Position numbers and translations under genes: made by a program
In this document: positions 1 to 8,504 of the stretch, piece after piece
How positions within the stretch are numbered: the first letter of the stretch is position 1
Layout of the letters: the number at the start of each line of letters is the position of its first letter
Notes under the pieces: model-generated
Databases searched by the model: none
Told to the model about the DNA's origin: nothing
What the model saw: only the letters and a program-made list of their open reading frames with translations
DNA from: Archaeoglobales archaeon
Lineage (GTDB): Archaea; Halobacteriota; Archaeoglobi; Archaeoglobales; Archaeoglobaceae
Length of the DNA stretch: 39,316 nucleotides
Reading direction: 5' to 3'
Assembly: GCA_030055525.1 (NCBI GenBank)
Contig: JASFYJ010000010.1
Location: forward strand, 1-39,316

Positions 1-942
1 TTCGTGGGGATGGTTTATGAAGGTAAATTCGTGATTCCGGGGCTTAGATTTGGAAATGTAGTTATCTTGACTCAGCCAAAGTTTGGTTGTGCGGGAAGTG
101 CTTGCGATGGAAGAGTTTGCAGAATTCTGCATGAGCCAACAATAGCTCCGCCGCATCAATGGCTTGCAGTCTACAGATGGCTAACAAGGGTTTTCAGAGC
201 GGATCTGCTAATCCACTTCGGAACCCATGGCTATCTCGAATTCCGTCCGGGCAAAGGAGTTGGTTTATCGCCAGCATGCTGGCCTGAGATCAGCGTTGAC
301 GATGTTCCGCATGTCTATGTTTATGCGGTCTCAAATCCAATGGAGGGGATGATTGCAAAGCGGAGGAGCTATGCAACAATAATAGACCACCTTTACCCAC
401 CAATGGAGCTTGCTGAGGTCTTTGAAGAACTCGAAAACCTCATTGCACAATACAAGAATGCAGAAAATTTAGGAGAAGTTTCGAGAGCTGAGAAAATCTA
501 TGAAGAAATAATTGAAAAAGCTGAAAAGGCAAAAATAAGATTTCGCAAAGATCGGGCAGTAGAAGATATCCATCACTACCTGAGCGCAGTTAGAGAGACG
601 CAAATTGAATCCGGACTGCATATCTTCGGCAATTTAAGAGAGGAAAAGCTTGCAGATTACATTGCAACAACGATGGCATTCGACACCCACGAGTGTGCTT
701 CGATCAGAAGGGTTCTTGCGGAAGCTCTCGGCTTTAATTACGAGGAGCTTAAACAAAATCCGAGCAAGCTTAACTCTTTGGGAATCACGAATTCTCAAAC
801 CCTCAGCCTTTTGCATAGGCTTGCGGTTAACACGATCAGAAGATTGCTGGAAATGAACGTTGAAGAAGTTGAGCCAGACTTGGTCGAAAAAATTCTCAAT
901 GAGGAGGTGTTAAAACTTGCTAGAATTGAAAAGTTGTTTTAA
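1..942 (+). CDS. cobN: CobN-like chelatase large subunit, first piece (5' end outside window)
   Basis: This is the middle part of the CobN/BchH family, the large subunit that inserts a metal (cobalt in cobalamin synthesis) into a tetrapyrrole with an ATP-driven I/D complex. The frame is open from base 1, so the N-terminus lies outside the window; the GTG at 4 and ATG at 10 are internal codons. Family landmarks are visible: APPHQWLAVYRWL near residue 50, then FGTHGYLEFRPGKG and VSNPMEGMIAKRRSYATII. The frame ends at TAA 940-942, inside what is one continuous protein in typical CobN; the rest follows at once in the next frame. Either the gene is naturally split or one base is extra. Cobalt is assumed; the sequence cannot exclude another metal such as magnesium. 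Confidence 0.88.
   Translation, partial: FVGMVYEGKFVIPGLRFGNVVILTQPKFGCAGSACDGRVCRILHEPTIAPPHQWLAVYRWLTRVFRADLLIHFGTHGYLEFRPGKGVGLSPACWPEISVDDVPHVYVYAVSNPMEGMIAKRRSYATIIDHLYPPMELAEVFEELENLIAQYKNAENLGEVSRAEKIYEEIIEKAEKAKIRFRKDRAVEDIHHYLSAVRETQIESGLHIFGNLREEKLADYIATTMAFDTHECASIRRVLAEALGFNYEELKQNPSKLNSLGITNSQTLSLLHRLAVNTIRRLLEMNVEEVEPDLVEKILNEEVLKLARIEKLF
901..909 (+). promoter_or_regulatory. Strong ribosome binding site before the second cobN piece
   Basis: GAGGAGGTG lies seven bases before the TTG at 917 and matches the archaeal Shine-Dalgarno consensus closely. It sits inside the coding sequence of the first cobN piece, where it encodes Glu-Glu-Val, so the match could also be chance. If used, it would allow coupled translation of the second piece. 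Confidence 0.5.
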
Positions 943-2407
943 GCTTAAAATCGATGATAAGGTCTTAGGGGCTTTTAGACGGGCTTTGGAGATAGCAAAA
1001 AGGATGAAGGCTTTAAAGGAATACGAAAACTTCTTTTTAGCTCTTTCTGGAAACTACGTGGAACCAGGTGCATCAGGTTCTTTAACGAGAGGAAAGATCG
1101 AGATTTTGCCTACCGGAAGAAACTTCTATGGCGTTGACCCAACTGCGTTGCCAACAAGAGCAGCATGGGAAATAGGCGTGAAGACTGCGGAAAAATTGCT
1201 TGCACATTACTTAGAAAAGCATGGAAAATGGCCTGAAAGCGTTGGACACTGGCTTATGAGCATCGATGGCTATAAGGCTGATGGAGAACAACTGGCACAA
1301 ATTCTTTACCTTCTCGGCGTTCGACCAGTCTGGATCAACAACGCTGTAAAGGAAATTGAAGTAATTCCGCTTGAAGAACTTAAAAGGCCGAGAATTGACG
1401 TTTGCGTCAGAATCACTGGAATCGTCAGAGACACTCTGCCAAATTACGCTGATCTTATTCAAAAAGCGGTTGCAAAGATCATCGCCTTAGATGAGCCGTT
1501 GGAGATGAACTTCGTAAGAAAACACTATTTTGAGCAATTGGAGAAGCTTTCAAAGCTTGGAATAAGCGAGGAATTTGCAAAATGCAGAGTTTGGGGGTGC
1601 AAGCCCGGAGCTTACGGAGCGGGAGTTAATTATGCGGTTGAAGCTTCTGCATGGAAAAGCGATGAAGATCTTGCAAAAGTTTGGATTCACTGGAGTGCCT
1701 ATGCTTACGGCGATAAATTCAGGGGTGAATTCTCTCCTGAAGCTTTGATCTTGAATTTAAAAAACGTTGAAGTTATTACAAGGAATCAGATAAGCGATGA
1801 GCATGATTTATTGAACTGCTGTTGCCATTTCTCCTATCAGGGCGGTTTCTACAATGCAGTAAAAGAAATTAAAGGAAAAGAACCCGAGATCGTTGTAGTT
1901 GACACCAGAGAGATGACTAATGCTGAGATCAGAGAGATGAAGGATGAGATCGAAAGGATCGTTAGGGCAAAACTTCTAAATGATCGCTGGATTGAGGAGA
2001 TGAAAAAGCATGGCTACAGGGGGGCTAACGAGTTTTCTAAGAAAATTCTTCACCTCTATGGATGGTCTGCGACGACAAAGCTTGTCGAAGACTGGGTTTT
2101 TGATGAGATCGCTGAAAATTATGTGCTGAACGAGGAGATGAAAAAATTCTTCGTTGAAAACAACGTCTATGCTTTAGAAGAGATCGCAAGAAGGCTTGTG
2201 GAGGCGAAAGAAAGGGGACTCTGGAAAGCGAGCGAAGAAAGGTTAAGAAGGATCAGAGAAATTTATGCTGAGATCGAGGGAATTCTTGAAGAAGATCTCG
2301 TTGGTGACGTTCAGGGTGGAGAAATTAGATTCTTGAATTCTGAAGACGTTGAAGACTGGAAGCAGAATTTGAAGGAATTGGAAAAGGCTTTTGAGGTGAT
2401 AAAATGA
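917..2407 (+). CDS. cobN: CobN-like chelatase large subunit, C-terminal piece
   Basis: This 496-residue piece continues the CobN family right after the first piece. The motif around residues 50-75 (GASGSLTRG, then [12 protein letters not shown] and ALPTRAAWE) is diagnostic for the C-terminal half of CobN/BchH. Further family blocks follow: [31 protein letters not shown] and [13 protein letters not shown]. The frame opens after a stop at 911-913, and the first possible start is TTG 917, preceded by a strong ribosome binding site. It overlaps the previous frame by 26 bases. Removing one T from the TTTT at 937-940 would fuse both parts into one uninterrupted protein, so a frameshift or sequencing error is the alternative. 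Its stop overlaps the next start (ATGA), so translation is probably coupled to the chelatase ATPase. Confidence 0.87.
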   Translation: MLELKSCFKLKIDDKVLGAFRRALEIAKRMKALKEYENFFLALSGNYVEPGASGSLTRGKIEILPTGRNFYGVDPTALPTRAAWEIGVKTAEKLLAHYLEKHGKWPESVGHWLMSIDGYKADGEQLAQILYLLGVRPVWINNAVKEIEVIPLEELKRPRIDVCVRITGIVRDTLPNYADLIQKAVAKIIALDEPLEMNFVRKHYFEQLEKLSKLGISEEFAKCRVWGCKPGAYGAGVNYAVEASAWKSDEDLAKVWIHWSAYAYGDKFRGEFSPEALILNLKNVEVITRNQISDEHDLLNCCCHFSYQGGFYNAVKEIKGKEPEIVVVDTREMTNAEIREMKDEIERIVRAKLLNDRWIEEMKKHGYRGANEFSKKILHLYGWSATTKLVEDWVFDEIAENYVLNEEMKKFFVENNVYALEEIARRLVEAKERGLWKASEERLRRIREIYAEIEGILEEDLVGDVQGGEIRFLNSEDVEDWKQNLKELEKAFEVIK

Positions 2408-4263
2408 TCTTTTTCCCATTTTCAGCAATAGTTGGGCAAGATAAGGCTAAGCTTGCCTTAATTTGCAACGCGATCGATCCGACGATTGGCGGAGTTTTGC
2501 TCAGCGGCGATAAGGGCACGGGAAAGTCGACGATGGTCAGGGCTTTTTCACAGGTTTTGCCTGAGATCGAGGTTGTTGAAGACTGTGCATTCAACTGCAA
2601 TCCACACAACATTGCAGATATGTGCGATGCCTGTAGGGAGAGAGCTGAAAGAGGTGAGTTGAGCGTTGCGAAGAGAAAGATGAGAGTTATAGATCTACCG
2701 CTAAGCATAACCCTCGACAGACTTGTTGGGACGATCGAAATCAGCAAGGCATTGAAGGAGGGTATAAGAGCTTTGCAACCCGGAATTCTGGCTGAAGCTA
2801 ACAGAAACATCCTTTACATCGACGAAGTAAATTTGCTTGAAGACTACATCGCAGACGTTTTGCTCGACTCCGCAGCGATGGGCTGGAACTTCGTTGAAAG
2901 AGAGGGAATTTCTTTGAAGCATCCGAGCAAGTTCATACTCGTTGGTTCGATGAACCCAGAAGAGGGAGAACTAAGACCACAGCTTTTGGACAGATTCGGA
3001 ATGTTCGTGGCAATAGAAGCTTCGCAGAACGCTGAAGAAAGAATCGAGATCGTTAAAAGGGTCACAGAATTTCAGAGAGATCCACAGGGTTTTTACGAGA
3101 AATACAGAAAGCAAGACGAAAAGCTGAGAGCTTCGATTGTTAAGGCGAAGGAAATTCTTGGCGAGGTTGAGATCGAAGAAGAGCTTTTGAAACTTCTCGT
3201 TGAAACGATCATACAGCTTGGCATAAAAACGCATAGAGCGGAGATCGCGACTGTTAAAGCAGCAAAAGCAATCGCAGCTTTAGCTGGGAGAAAGAAGGTG
3301 AGCATAGAAGATCTAAACAAGGCTATGGAGCTAACGCTACCACACAGACTAAAGTCGAGACCATTCCAAAAACCTCAGATGCCACAAATACCACAAAGGC
3401 AGGAGAAATTAACAAGCGAACAGAGATCAGAGAACAAGCCAATGGAAAAAGAAAGTATGGTTCAACAAAAGGATCAGAGTTCTGTAGGAAATTCTGAAAT
3501 GAGGTTTGAAGCTGCGAACGTTGAAATCGAAAAAAGATGCTGTAAGGAGGAGGCAAAAAACGCTGGAAACAGAAGTTCAAGGGATTGCAGGCTAACGCTG
3601 ATCGGAAAACCTTTGGGCATTCCCATTTCATATACACTGCCAATTAAAGATGCGAGAGACATAAACCTCTTTGCAACTCTAAACTCTGCAATGCTCAGGG
3701 GATATCCTTTGGAGATAAGGAAGGAGGATATAAGGGTAAATGTGAGAAAGGCGAGGGCTCCAAAGGTAACTGCAATCCTGCTCGACTCAAGCGGTAGCAT
3801 GGCTTTGCAGAAAAGGATAAGCATAGCAAAGGGGGTAGCAAAGAAGATCGTTGAAAACTCTTATAAGCGCAGAGACCTGCTTTCTCTGATCGTTTTTAAT
3901 GGCAATGAAGCAAAGGTAATTGTTAGCCCTACAAGGAAGTATGAGGAGGTTTTTGATGCTATCGAAAACATCCCAACAGGAGGAAAGACTCCTCTTGCTT
4001 CCGCACTTTTCAGACTACTTTGCATCGCAAGAAGTTTGAAGAAAAGGAACATAAAGGTAAACGGAATTCTGATTACTGACGGAAAGGCAAATGTTCCAAT
4101 TTTTGGTAAAGTTGAAGAAGACATAACGAGGATCTGCAATTCTCTTGCAAGAGATGGTGTAAAACTTGAGATCTACGACACAAGAACCAAGGCTTTCGAT
4201 CCTTCGCCAAGCTATATCGAGCTAATTTCGGAAATTACAAATGCACAGATCTTGAGGGTGTAG
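2404..4263 (+). CDS. Chelatase ATPase, fused I and D subunits (AAA+ plus VWA)
   Basis: This is the ATP-driven motor partner of the CobN-type chelatase, with ChlI/BchI and ChlD/BchD modules in one 619-residue chain. The AAA+ part (about 1-320) has Walker A GDKGTGKS at 35-42 and a Walker B region [10 protein letters not shown] near 136-145, plus [20 protein letters not shown] typical of magnesium chelatase I. A polar Gln/Glu/Lys-rich linker follows (about 325-400). The von Willebrand A domain carries the MIDAS motif DSSGSM near 462 and the later TDGKANVP. The ATG overlaps the cobN stop by four bases and has GAGGTGAT before it. Such I/D fusions pair with CobN-like large subunits in archaea. The metal (Co or Mg) cannot be read from the sequence. 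Confidence 0.92.
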   Translation: MIFFPFSAIVGQDKAKLALICNAIDPTIGGVLLSGDKGTGKSTMVRAFSQVLPEIEVVEDCAFNCNPHNIADMCDACRERAERGELSVAKRKMRVIDLPLSITLDRLVGTIEISKALKEGIRALQPGILAEANRNILYIDEVNLLEDYIADVLLDSAAMGWNFVEREGISLKHPSKFILVGSMNPEEGELRPQLLDRFGMFVAIEASQNAEERIEIVKRVTEFQRDPQGFYEKYRKQDEKLRASIVKAKEILGEVEIEEELLKLLVETIIQLGIKTHRAEIATVKAAKAIAALAGRKKVSIEDLNKAMELTLPHRLKSRPFQKPQMPQIPQRQEKLTSEQRSENKPMEKESMVQQKDQSSVGNSEMRFEAANVEIEKRCCKEEAKNAGNRSSRDCRLTLIGKPLGIPISYTLPIKDARDINLFATLNSAMLRGYPLEIRKEDIRVNVRKARAPKVTAILLDSSGSMALQKRISIAKGVAKKIVENSYKRRDLLSLIVFNGNEAKVIVSPTRKYEEVFDAIENIPTGGKTPLASALFRLLCIARSLKKRNIKVNGILITDGKANVPIFGKVEEDITRICNSLARDGVKLEIYDTRTKAFDPSPSYIELISEITNAQILRV

Positions 4264-4264
4264 A

Positions 4265-5194
4265 GTGGAACCCGTAAACTTGGCATACTCAGTAATAACG
4301 ATGGCTATAGCATGCTTTACTGGTGTATTTTTAGCCAACTTAGCCCTTGAATTCGGTTTTGCAAGGCTGATTTCGAAGCCTTTAGCTCCACTAATGAGAT
4401 TTGCAAATCTGCCAACGGTATTCGCAATTCCGGCGATAATTTCAACAGTCGACGTCCGAGGGGGCTTAAGCATCGTGGGTTCTTTAAGGGAAAAGAATGG
4501 AGTTGATGATTCAGCAGTTATTGCCTATAAACTCGTAACAAGACCTTTCTCGACAGTCTTCTTCCTTTTTCGCTATTATTTGCCAGTCTCCATAGCTGCT
4601 TTGGGTCTCTACGTGGGTTCAATCTACATAGTATTAAGCTTCATTTCAGCATTCATCTGCATGCTCATTGGCATTGCTTATGGCAGATTGAAGGTTAAGA
4701 GGAAAGAAATCGAGCTTGAGCTGGATCAGAATTCGAAGAATAGGAACGATGCCATAAAAGCGTCCTTAAAATCCGCCTTTGATATGACCAAAAAGGTTGT
4801 TTTTAGGTATGTGATCATAACTGTCGCCATCTCAGTTCTTTTGCTTTTAGGCTTCTTCGATGCTGTTTCCGAGAACATAGACGTTTACACGAAACAACTT
4901 GGCTTCTCTTCAAACTTCGCAGCTTTGATCTCCATACACATCTTCAGCCCCATGTCCGCTGTGCTTACTGCGGGAGAGTTTTTGAGAAATGGTCTGATTG
5001 ATGTTAAAGAATCTCTAATTGCCCTTTTGATAGGTAGGTTCCTCTTCATAGCCATAATGGATTATCCAAGGCATTCTTTGCCATTCTACGCTTCAATATT
5101 CCCAGTTAAGCTTGCTTCAAAGCTTGTTTTGGCTGGAATTGCTGTAAATGCAATTGCAACGCCTATTTTAGTATTTATTGTTTGGCTCTTCTGA
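4265..5194 (+). CDS. Gate / nucleoside-recognition domain membrane protein
   Basis: This 309-residue polytopic membrane protein has about eight hydrophobic segments. It resembles the nucleoside-recognition (Gate) domain found in FeoB and spore maturation proteins; the stretch STVDVRGGLSIVGSL and repeated Pro/Ser-rich helices fit that family. The GTG start follows the chelatase stop by one base, so it is the last gene of the chelatase operon. Its position suggests a role in moving metal or tetrapyrrole for the chelatase, for example cobalt import. That is inference from context only: no metal-binding motif is obvious and substrates of this family are mostly unknown. Confidence 0.7.
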   Translation: MEPVNLAYSVITMAIACFTGVFLANLALEFGFARLISKPLAPLMRFANLPTVFAIPAIISTVDVRGGLSIVGSLREKNGVDDSAVIAYKLVTRPFSTVFFLFRYYLPVSIAALGLYVGSIYIVLSFISAFICMLIGIAYGRLKVKRKEIELELDQNSKNRNDAIKASLKSAFDMTKKVVFRYVIITVAISVLLLLGFFDAVSENIDVYTKQLGFSSNFAALISIHIFSPMSAVLTAGEFLRNGLIDVKESLIALLIGRFLFIAIMDYPRHSLPFYASIFPVKLASKLVLAGIAVNAIATPILVFIVWLF

Positions 5195-5252
5195 TATCGA
5201 CGCTAATTTTGACATCTAATACTATTGCGTATCTAAGCAATGGGAAAAAGCT

Positions 5253-5786
5253 TCACGGAGCAAACTTTTCCAAAATTTTTTTAAATATATCATATGAAAA
5301 ACTTCTTTTGTAGCATTTGAGTAACTCCTCATCCACTTCGTATCCAAACTTGCGCAGATAAACACAAAACTGAGTTAAATTTGAGGGTTTCGATGAAAAA
5401 TGACTTCTCTCGAAATCTATTAAATAAACTCTATCGGCAACTATTATATGTTTATCCGGATGGTTCATTTCTTCCTTTTGTATCCCCATCATATCGAGCA
5501 GAAAACAAATTTTCAAGCATTCAACAGCTAACCTTAAGTTTATACAATCTCTTATCTTTTTTCCCTCTAAACGTTGCATAACAACTATCAAACTTTCTGG
5601 ATCGATAAAGTATAGCTTTGGAACGAATCCAAAAGGTTGCAAAAGTGTTAAAAATTTTACCTCTTTGTAAAAATTGTATTTGAACTGTTTCTCGAAGAAT
5701 TTCACTGCATAATTTTCTACGAGGTAAACTACGGAATGTCTACCTTTTTTTAATTGCCACTGCAAGTTTTCTGACTTTATCAACAT
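5253..5786 (-). CDS. Small predicted Ser/Thr protein kinase (COG2112-like)
   Basis: A 177-residue minimal kinase-like protein. Kinase marks are visible: a short nucleotide loop (KKGRHSVVYLV, near 13-23), the lysine in YAVKFF, a catalytic-loop variant HPDKHIIV, and the metal motif in YLIDFERS. The pattern HPxxHI followed by IDFER is typical of the archaeal COG2112 predicted kinases related to RIO and lipopolysaccharide kinases. It is the last gene of a four-gene leftward operon and overlaps the BtpA stop by about 47 bases with this start. The exact start is uncertain, since a TTG lies next to the ATG and another TTG sits seven codons in. The target protein or small molecule is unknown. Confidence 0.75.
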   Translation of the reverse strand: MLIKSENLQWQLKKGRHSVVYLVENYAVKFFEKQFKYNFYKEVKFLTLLQPFGFVPKLYFIDPESLIVVMQRLEGKKIRDCINLRLAVECLKICFLLDMMGIQKEEMNHPDKHIIVADRVYLIDFERSHFSSKPSNLTQFCVYLRKFGYEVDEELLKCYKRSFSYDIFKKILEKFAP

Positions 5787-6480
5787 CTATTCTGCCACCT
5801 CTTTTTATATAAGTTCCTACTATAAATCCGTCGCAGTATTCCAAGTACCTTGAGAAATTATCTAATGTTATACCGCTACCAACCAAAATCGGCAGATGAA
5901 TCCTTTTTAAAGCTTCCAAAGTCCTCAAATCTACCTCATAACCAGTAGCGATACCAGTTACAATAACTGCATCGGGCATAGCTCTTTCCACATTTATTAT
6001 ATAATCTTCCAAACTTGCAAAATGGACCGCATGCTTTACATTTAAATCTGCAAAAATCATTGCATTACAGTCGATATTTCTTCTGTACCTCATAACTTCT
6101 GCAGCTCTACCCTCGATCCAGCCTTCTGGGGTTAAACTTGAAAAGAAAAGTTGATTTATCCTCACAAAATCTGCTTTGGATGCCTTTGATACGGCTAATG
6201 CGGCTATTGCATCATTCCTCAAAACATTTACACCAACTCCAATACCGACCTCTCTTCTTATCTCCCTGGCTATCACAGCCATGCATGCAACAACTTCCTT
6301 TCCAACCTCTTTTTGATACGGTACATCCCCGAAGTTTTCTACGATAACTGCATCAGCACCTCCTTCTTCGGCAGCTTTTGCATCTTTTAAAGCAAATTCT
6401 AAGACTTCATCAAAGTTTTTATAGTTCGGAGACCCCGGAAGGGGTTTCAAGTGGATAGCGCATATTAAAACCTTCTCCAT
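5740..6480 (-). CDS. btpA: BtpA family TIM-barrel protein
   Basis: A 246-residue member of the BtpA family. Typical blocks are IHLKPLPGSP at residues 9-18, GGADAVIVENFGDVPY, and a late LVGSGITLDN phosphate-binding-like turn. The founding member affects photosystem I accumulation in cyanobacteria, but archaea have no photosystem and the biochemical role there is not established. The fold is a TIM barrel, so an enzyme or phosphate-ligand binding role is plausible. Its ATG overlaps the end of the DUF504 gene by 16 bases and the kinase gene overlaps its 3' end, so all are probably co-translated. Confidence 0.88.
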   Translation of the reverse strand: MEKVLICAIHLKPLPGSPNYKNFDEVLEFALKDAKAAEEGGADAVIVENFGDVPYQKEVGKEVVACMAVIAREIRREVGIGVGVNVLRNDAIAALAVSKASKADFVRINQLFFSSLTPEGWIEGRAAEVMRYRRNIDCNAMIFADLNVKHAVHFASLEDYIINVERAMPDAVIVTGIATGYEVDLRTLEALKRIHLPILVGSGITLDNFSRYLEYCDGFIVGTYIKRGGRIDVDKVRKLAVAIKKR

Positions 6481-6698
6481 ACAACCACATCTTTGTAATA
6501 TATCTCAACGATTCTATGTACAGGTATCGCAGCCCCGCTTTTTAAATATATGAACTTGTGCCCTATCTTTTCAACATCCTCTCCATAAAATTCAGAGTAA
6601 CCTTTCGGTCTATCTATATACCTTACCTTTACAAAGCGAAAATCGTAAGCTGGATGCCATCTGAACCTGTTTAATATCTCAGAAATACTAGATTTCAT
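6465..6698 (-). CDS. DUF504 / UPF0248 (MJ1316-type) small protein
   Basis: A 77-residue protein of the archaeal DUF504/UPF0248 family. Features that fit are the N-terminal LNRFRWHPAYDF, the central VRYIDRPKGYSEF, and the C-terminal IPVHRIVEIYYKDVVVW. The MJ1316 domain has been proposed to recognise RNA ends in RNA-processing or repair contexts; that is prediction, not proven for this protein. I chose the ATG at 6698, which overlaps the upstream regulator gene by 11 bases; a TTG four codons earlier is possible. It is the second gene in the leftward operon. Confidence 0.82.
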   Translation of the reverse strand: MKSSISEILNRFRWHPAYDFRFVKVRYIDRPKGYSEFYGEDVEKIGHKFIYLKSGAAIPVHRIVEIYYKDVVVWRRF

Positions 6699-7203
6699 CG
6701 TTCTTAGCAAACTCTACAATCTGACCCTTCAGCATAAGTTTCAAGGACCTCTTCGCTACAGATCTTACCAATAGTGGATCCAAGTTTAGACTTTTACAGA
6801 TGTGTGCGACCGAATTTCTGCCAGCGTTTATCTCGGCCTCTATCAGATTTACATACTTCTCAAGTTCATCATCTGGCATGAAGGCGACTTCGAGAACAGA
6901 ATTCAACTCCTTTAGAGACACATAGAAGTTGGCACTTATATGTGTGTAGTTCACATGGTACTCTTTTTCAGGTCTGTTGCTCGGATCAGTTGGCATTCTC
7001 CATCGGACTTCAAGCATTCCAGCATGTTTAAGAATTCTTAGAGCATCAATAAAATTTTCTCCGAACTCCCTTTTTAGCTCCTCTATCGTATACCACTTCT
7101 CTAGCAATGCCGAGTAAATTCTTTTGTACGTTTCTGTAGACAGTAGATGTAATATAGGTATCAGATCGACTATGTCATTTACAAGCTTTGTTCTCTTTAC
7201 CAT
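6688..7203 (-). CDS. Winged-helix (ArsR-like) transcriptional regulator
   Basis: A 171-residue protein with an N-terminal winged helix-turn-helix (residues about 10-75: LLSTETYKRIYSALLEKW, then YTIEELKREF and ALRILKHAGMLEV) followed by a mostly helical C-terminal half of unknown role. I took the ATG at 7203, about 30 bases from a TATA-like AATTATATTTTT at 7229-7240, which fits a nearly leaderless transcript. It leads the leftward operon with DUF504, BtpA and the kinase, and is divergent from nreA. It may control one or both divergent units; that is inferred from position only. Confidence 0.75.
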   Translation of the reverse strand: MVKRTKLVNDIVDLIPILHLLSTETYKRIYSALLEKWYTIEELKREFGENFIDALRILKHAGMLEVRWRMPTDPSNRPEKEYHVNYTHISANFYVSLKELNSVLEVAFMPDDELEKYVNLIEAEINAGRNSVAHICKSLNLDPLLVRSVAKRSLKLMLKGQIVEFAKNDEI

Positions 7204-7227
7204 TGGGTAGGATATTTGCTGGTGCGA

Positions 7228-7281
7228 CAATTATATTTTTCGGAAGGTTGAAAGAATTGAGGATCAAAGTTTTAAATTTTT
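7228..7281. promoter_or_regulatory. Divergent promoter region, HTH operon and nreA
   Basis: Two TATA-like elements face away from each other in the gap. For the leftward operon, AATTATATTTTT at 7229-7240 is about 30 bases from the ATG at 7203. For the rightward genes, TTTAAATTTT at 7271-7280 is about 26 bases from the nreA ATG at 7299, which predicts a leaderless nreA mRNA and decides that start. Confidence 0.55.
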
Positions 7282-7298
7282 GTGGCTTAGAAATGATA

Positions 7299-8504
7299 AT
7301 GGACTCAAAGTTGTGTGTAACCTGCAGAGGTAAATCATTTTGTGGCAAACCCTACTGTCCAATATTGTCTAGCTTAACTGAATCCAAAAAAGAAGAATTC
7401 AATTTAAAAAAAGAGATCTTCGGATCTTCACCGCCCTCGATTTTTATTGGACGTGTGAATTATCCAGAAGTCAGAGCTGGTCCAGCATTGCCGCCTTTTC
7501 TTGGCAACACTTCGATTTACGATTTACCAGAACTTTGGGTTGAAATTCCAATCGAAAAAATTGTTGAAATGAGAAGCTCGCTCATACTTGCAAATTTGAA
7601 TATAAATGTCAGAAACACAAGTTCAAAGGAGGCTCTGCTAATTCAGGAGGTGGCTCTTTACAACAAACCTGTAGAGTTGGAAGTCTCATTCGAGAAGATT
7701 CCAAAACCAAGAATAATTCTAGATGATTTTCATCCTCCGATGGGTCCGTCTGCTCCTGCAAGGCAATTAAGGATCTGCAGTACTCCTAAAGCTCCAGCTG
7801 AAGTTGAAAAAGTTTATGAAGACAGGGAGATGTCTGCAATTGAGGCAATAAAGTATCTCTACGAGAAAGGTATTGCCGTATCTCACATACAGAAGCTCCT
7901 TTCTGCTGGAACGCTGGGGAGAGAGAGAAGATTTGTTCCCACTAGGTGGGCGATTACAGCCGTAGATGACACGATATCCAAACTACTGGTTAGAGAGATT
8001 AAACATTACAATTTAATTGACTCCTATCAGGTATTTGTTTTTGAGAGTTCCAAAAATTTGTTCATGGTGATTTTGATGCCATCGGAATGGAGCTTTGAGT
8101 GGGGTGAAGCTTGGTATCCAAATACAACTTGGAATTTTGGAAACGATGTACTGGTAGATATAGATTGGGAAGGCTACAAAGAAAGAAAAACGTACGCTTC
8201 TACTGGTGGATGTTACTATTCTGCAAGGCTGGCTATTGCAGAGTACCTTAGAAGCGTAAAGAGACAAGCTTCCGCAATAGTTTGGAGAGAGATATATCCT
8301 GGATTTAAAACGGCCATAGGGGTGTGGTTTGTAAGAGAGATGCTTAGAAAATGTTTATCACAAAATTGTGAGTGTTTTGAAGAGCTTAAGGATGCTTTAA
8401 ATTACCTCTCAAACTACTCAAAGTTTGGAGTCTCAAAGTGGGTTGAAAGATCAAAAATTTTGGGTTTTAAAAGAAAACAGGCGAGATTATGGGATTTCAG
8501 CTGA
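7299..8504 (+). CDS. nreA: NreA-type DNA repair protein with zinc motif and PIP box
   Basis: A 401-residue member of the archaeal Nre family, which is linked to DNA damage tolerance in haloarchaea. The N-terminus has a cysteine cluster C6-x2-C9-x5-C15-x4-C20 that should bind zinc. The central part shows family blocks such as GSSPPSIFIGR, GPALPPFLGN and HPPMGPSAPARQL. The last eight residues QARLWDFS form a PCNA-interacting (PIP) motif, as in other Nre proteins. I chose the ATG at 7299 because a TATA box lies 26 bases upstream; an in-frame ATG at 7293 is nearly equal, and longer readings have no support. The stop overlaps the next gene by 16 bases, so the two are probably co-translated. Confidence 0.92.
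   Translation: MDSKLCVTCRGKSFCGKPYCPILSSLTESKKEEFNLKKEIFGSSPPSIFIGRVNYPEVRAGPALPPFLGNTSIYDLPELWVEIPIEKIVEMRSSLILANLNINVRNTSSKEALLIQEVALYNKPVELEVSFEKIPKPRIILDDFHPPMGPSAPARQLRICSTPKAPAEVEKVYEDREMSAIEAIKYLYEKGIAVSHIQKLLSAGTLGRERRFVPTRWAITAVDDTISKLLVREIKHYNLIDSYQVFVFESSKNLFMVILMPSEWSFEWGEAWYPNTTWNFGNDVLVDIDWEGYKERKTYASTGGCYYSARLAIAEYLRSVKRQASAIVWREIYPGFKTAIGVWFVREMLRKCLSQNCECFEELKDALNYLSNYSKFGVSKWVERSKILGFKRKQARLWDFS

Noticed and set aside
3323-3643. Antisense frames across the chelatase linker and many other gene shadows
   Set aside because: They lie fully opposite clear genes, and their composition mirrors the sense codons.
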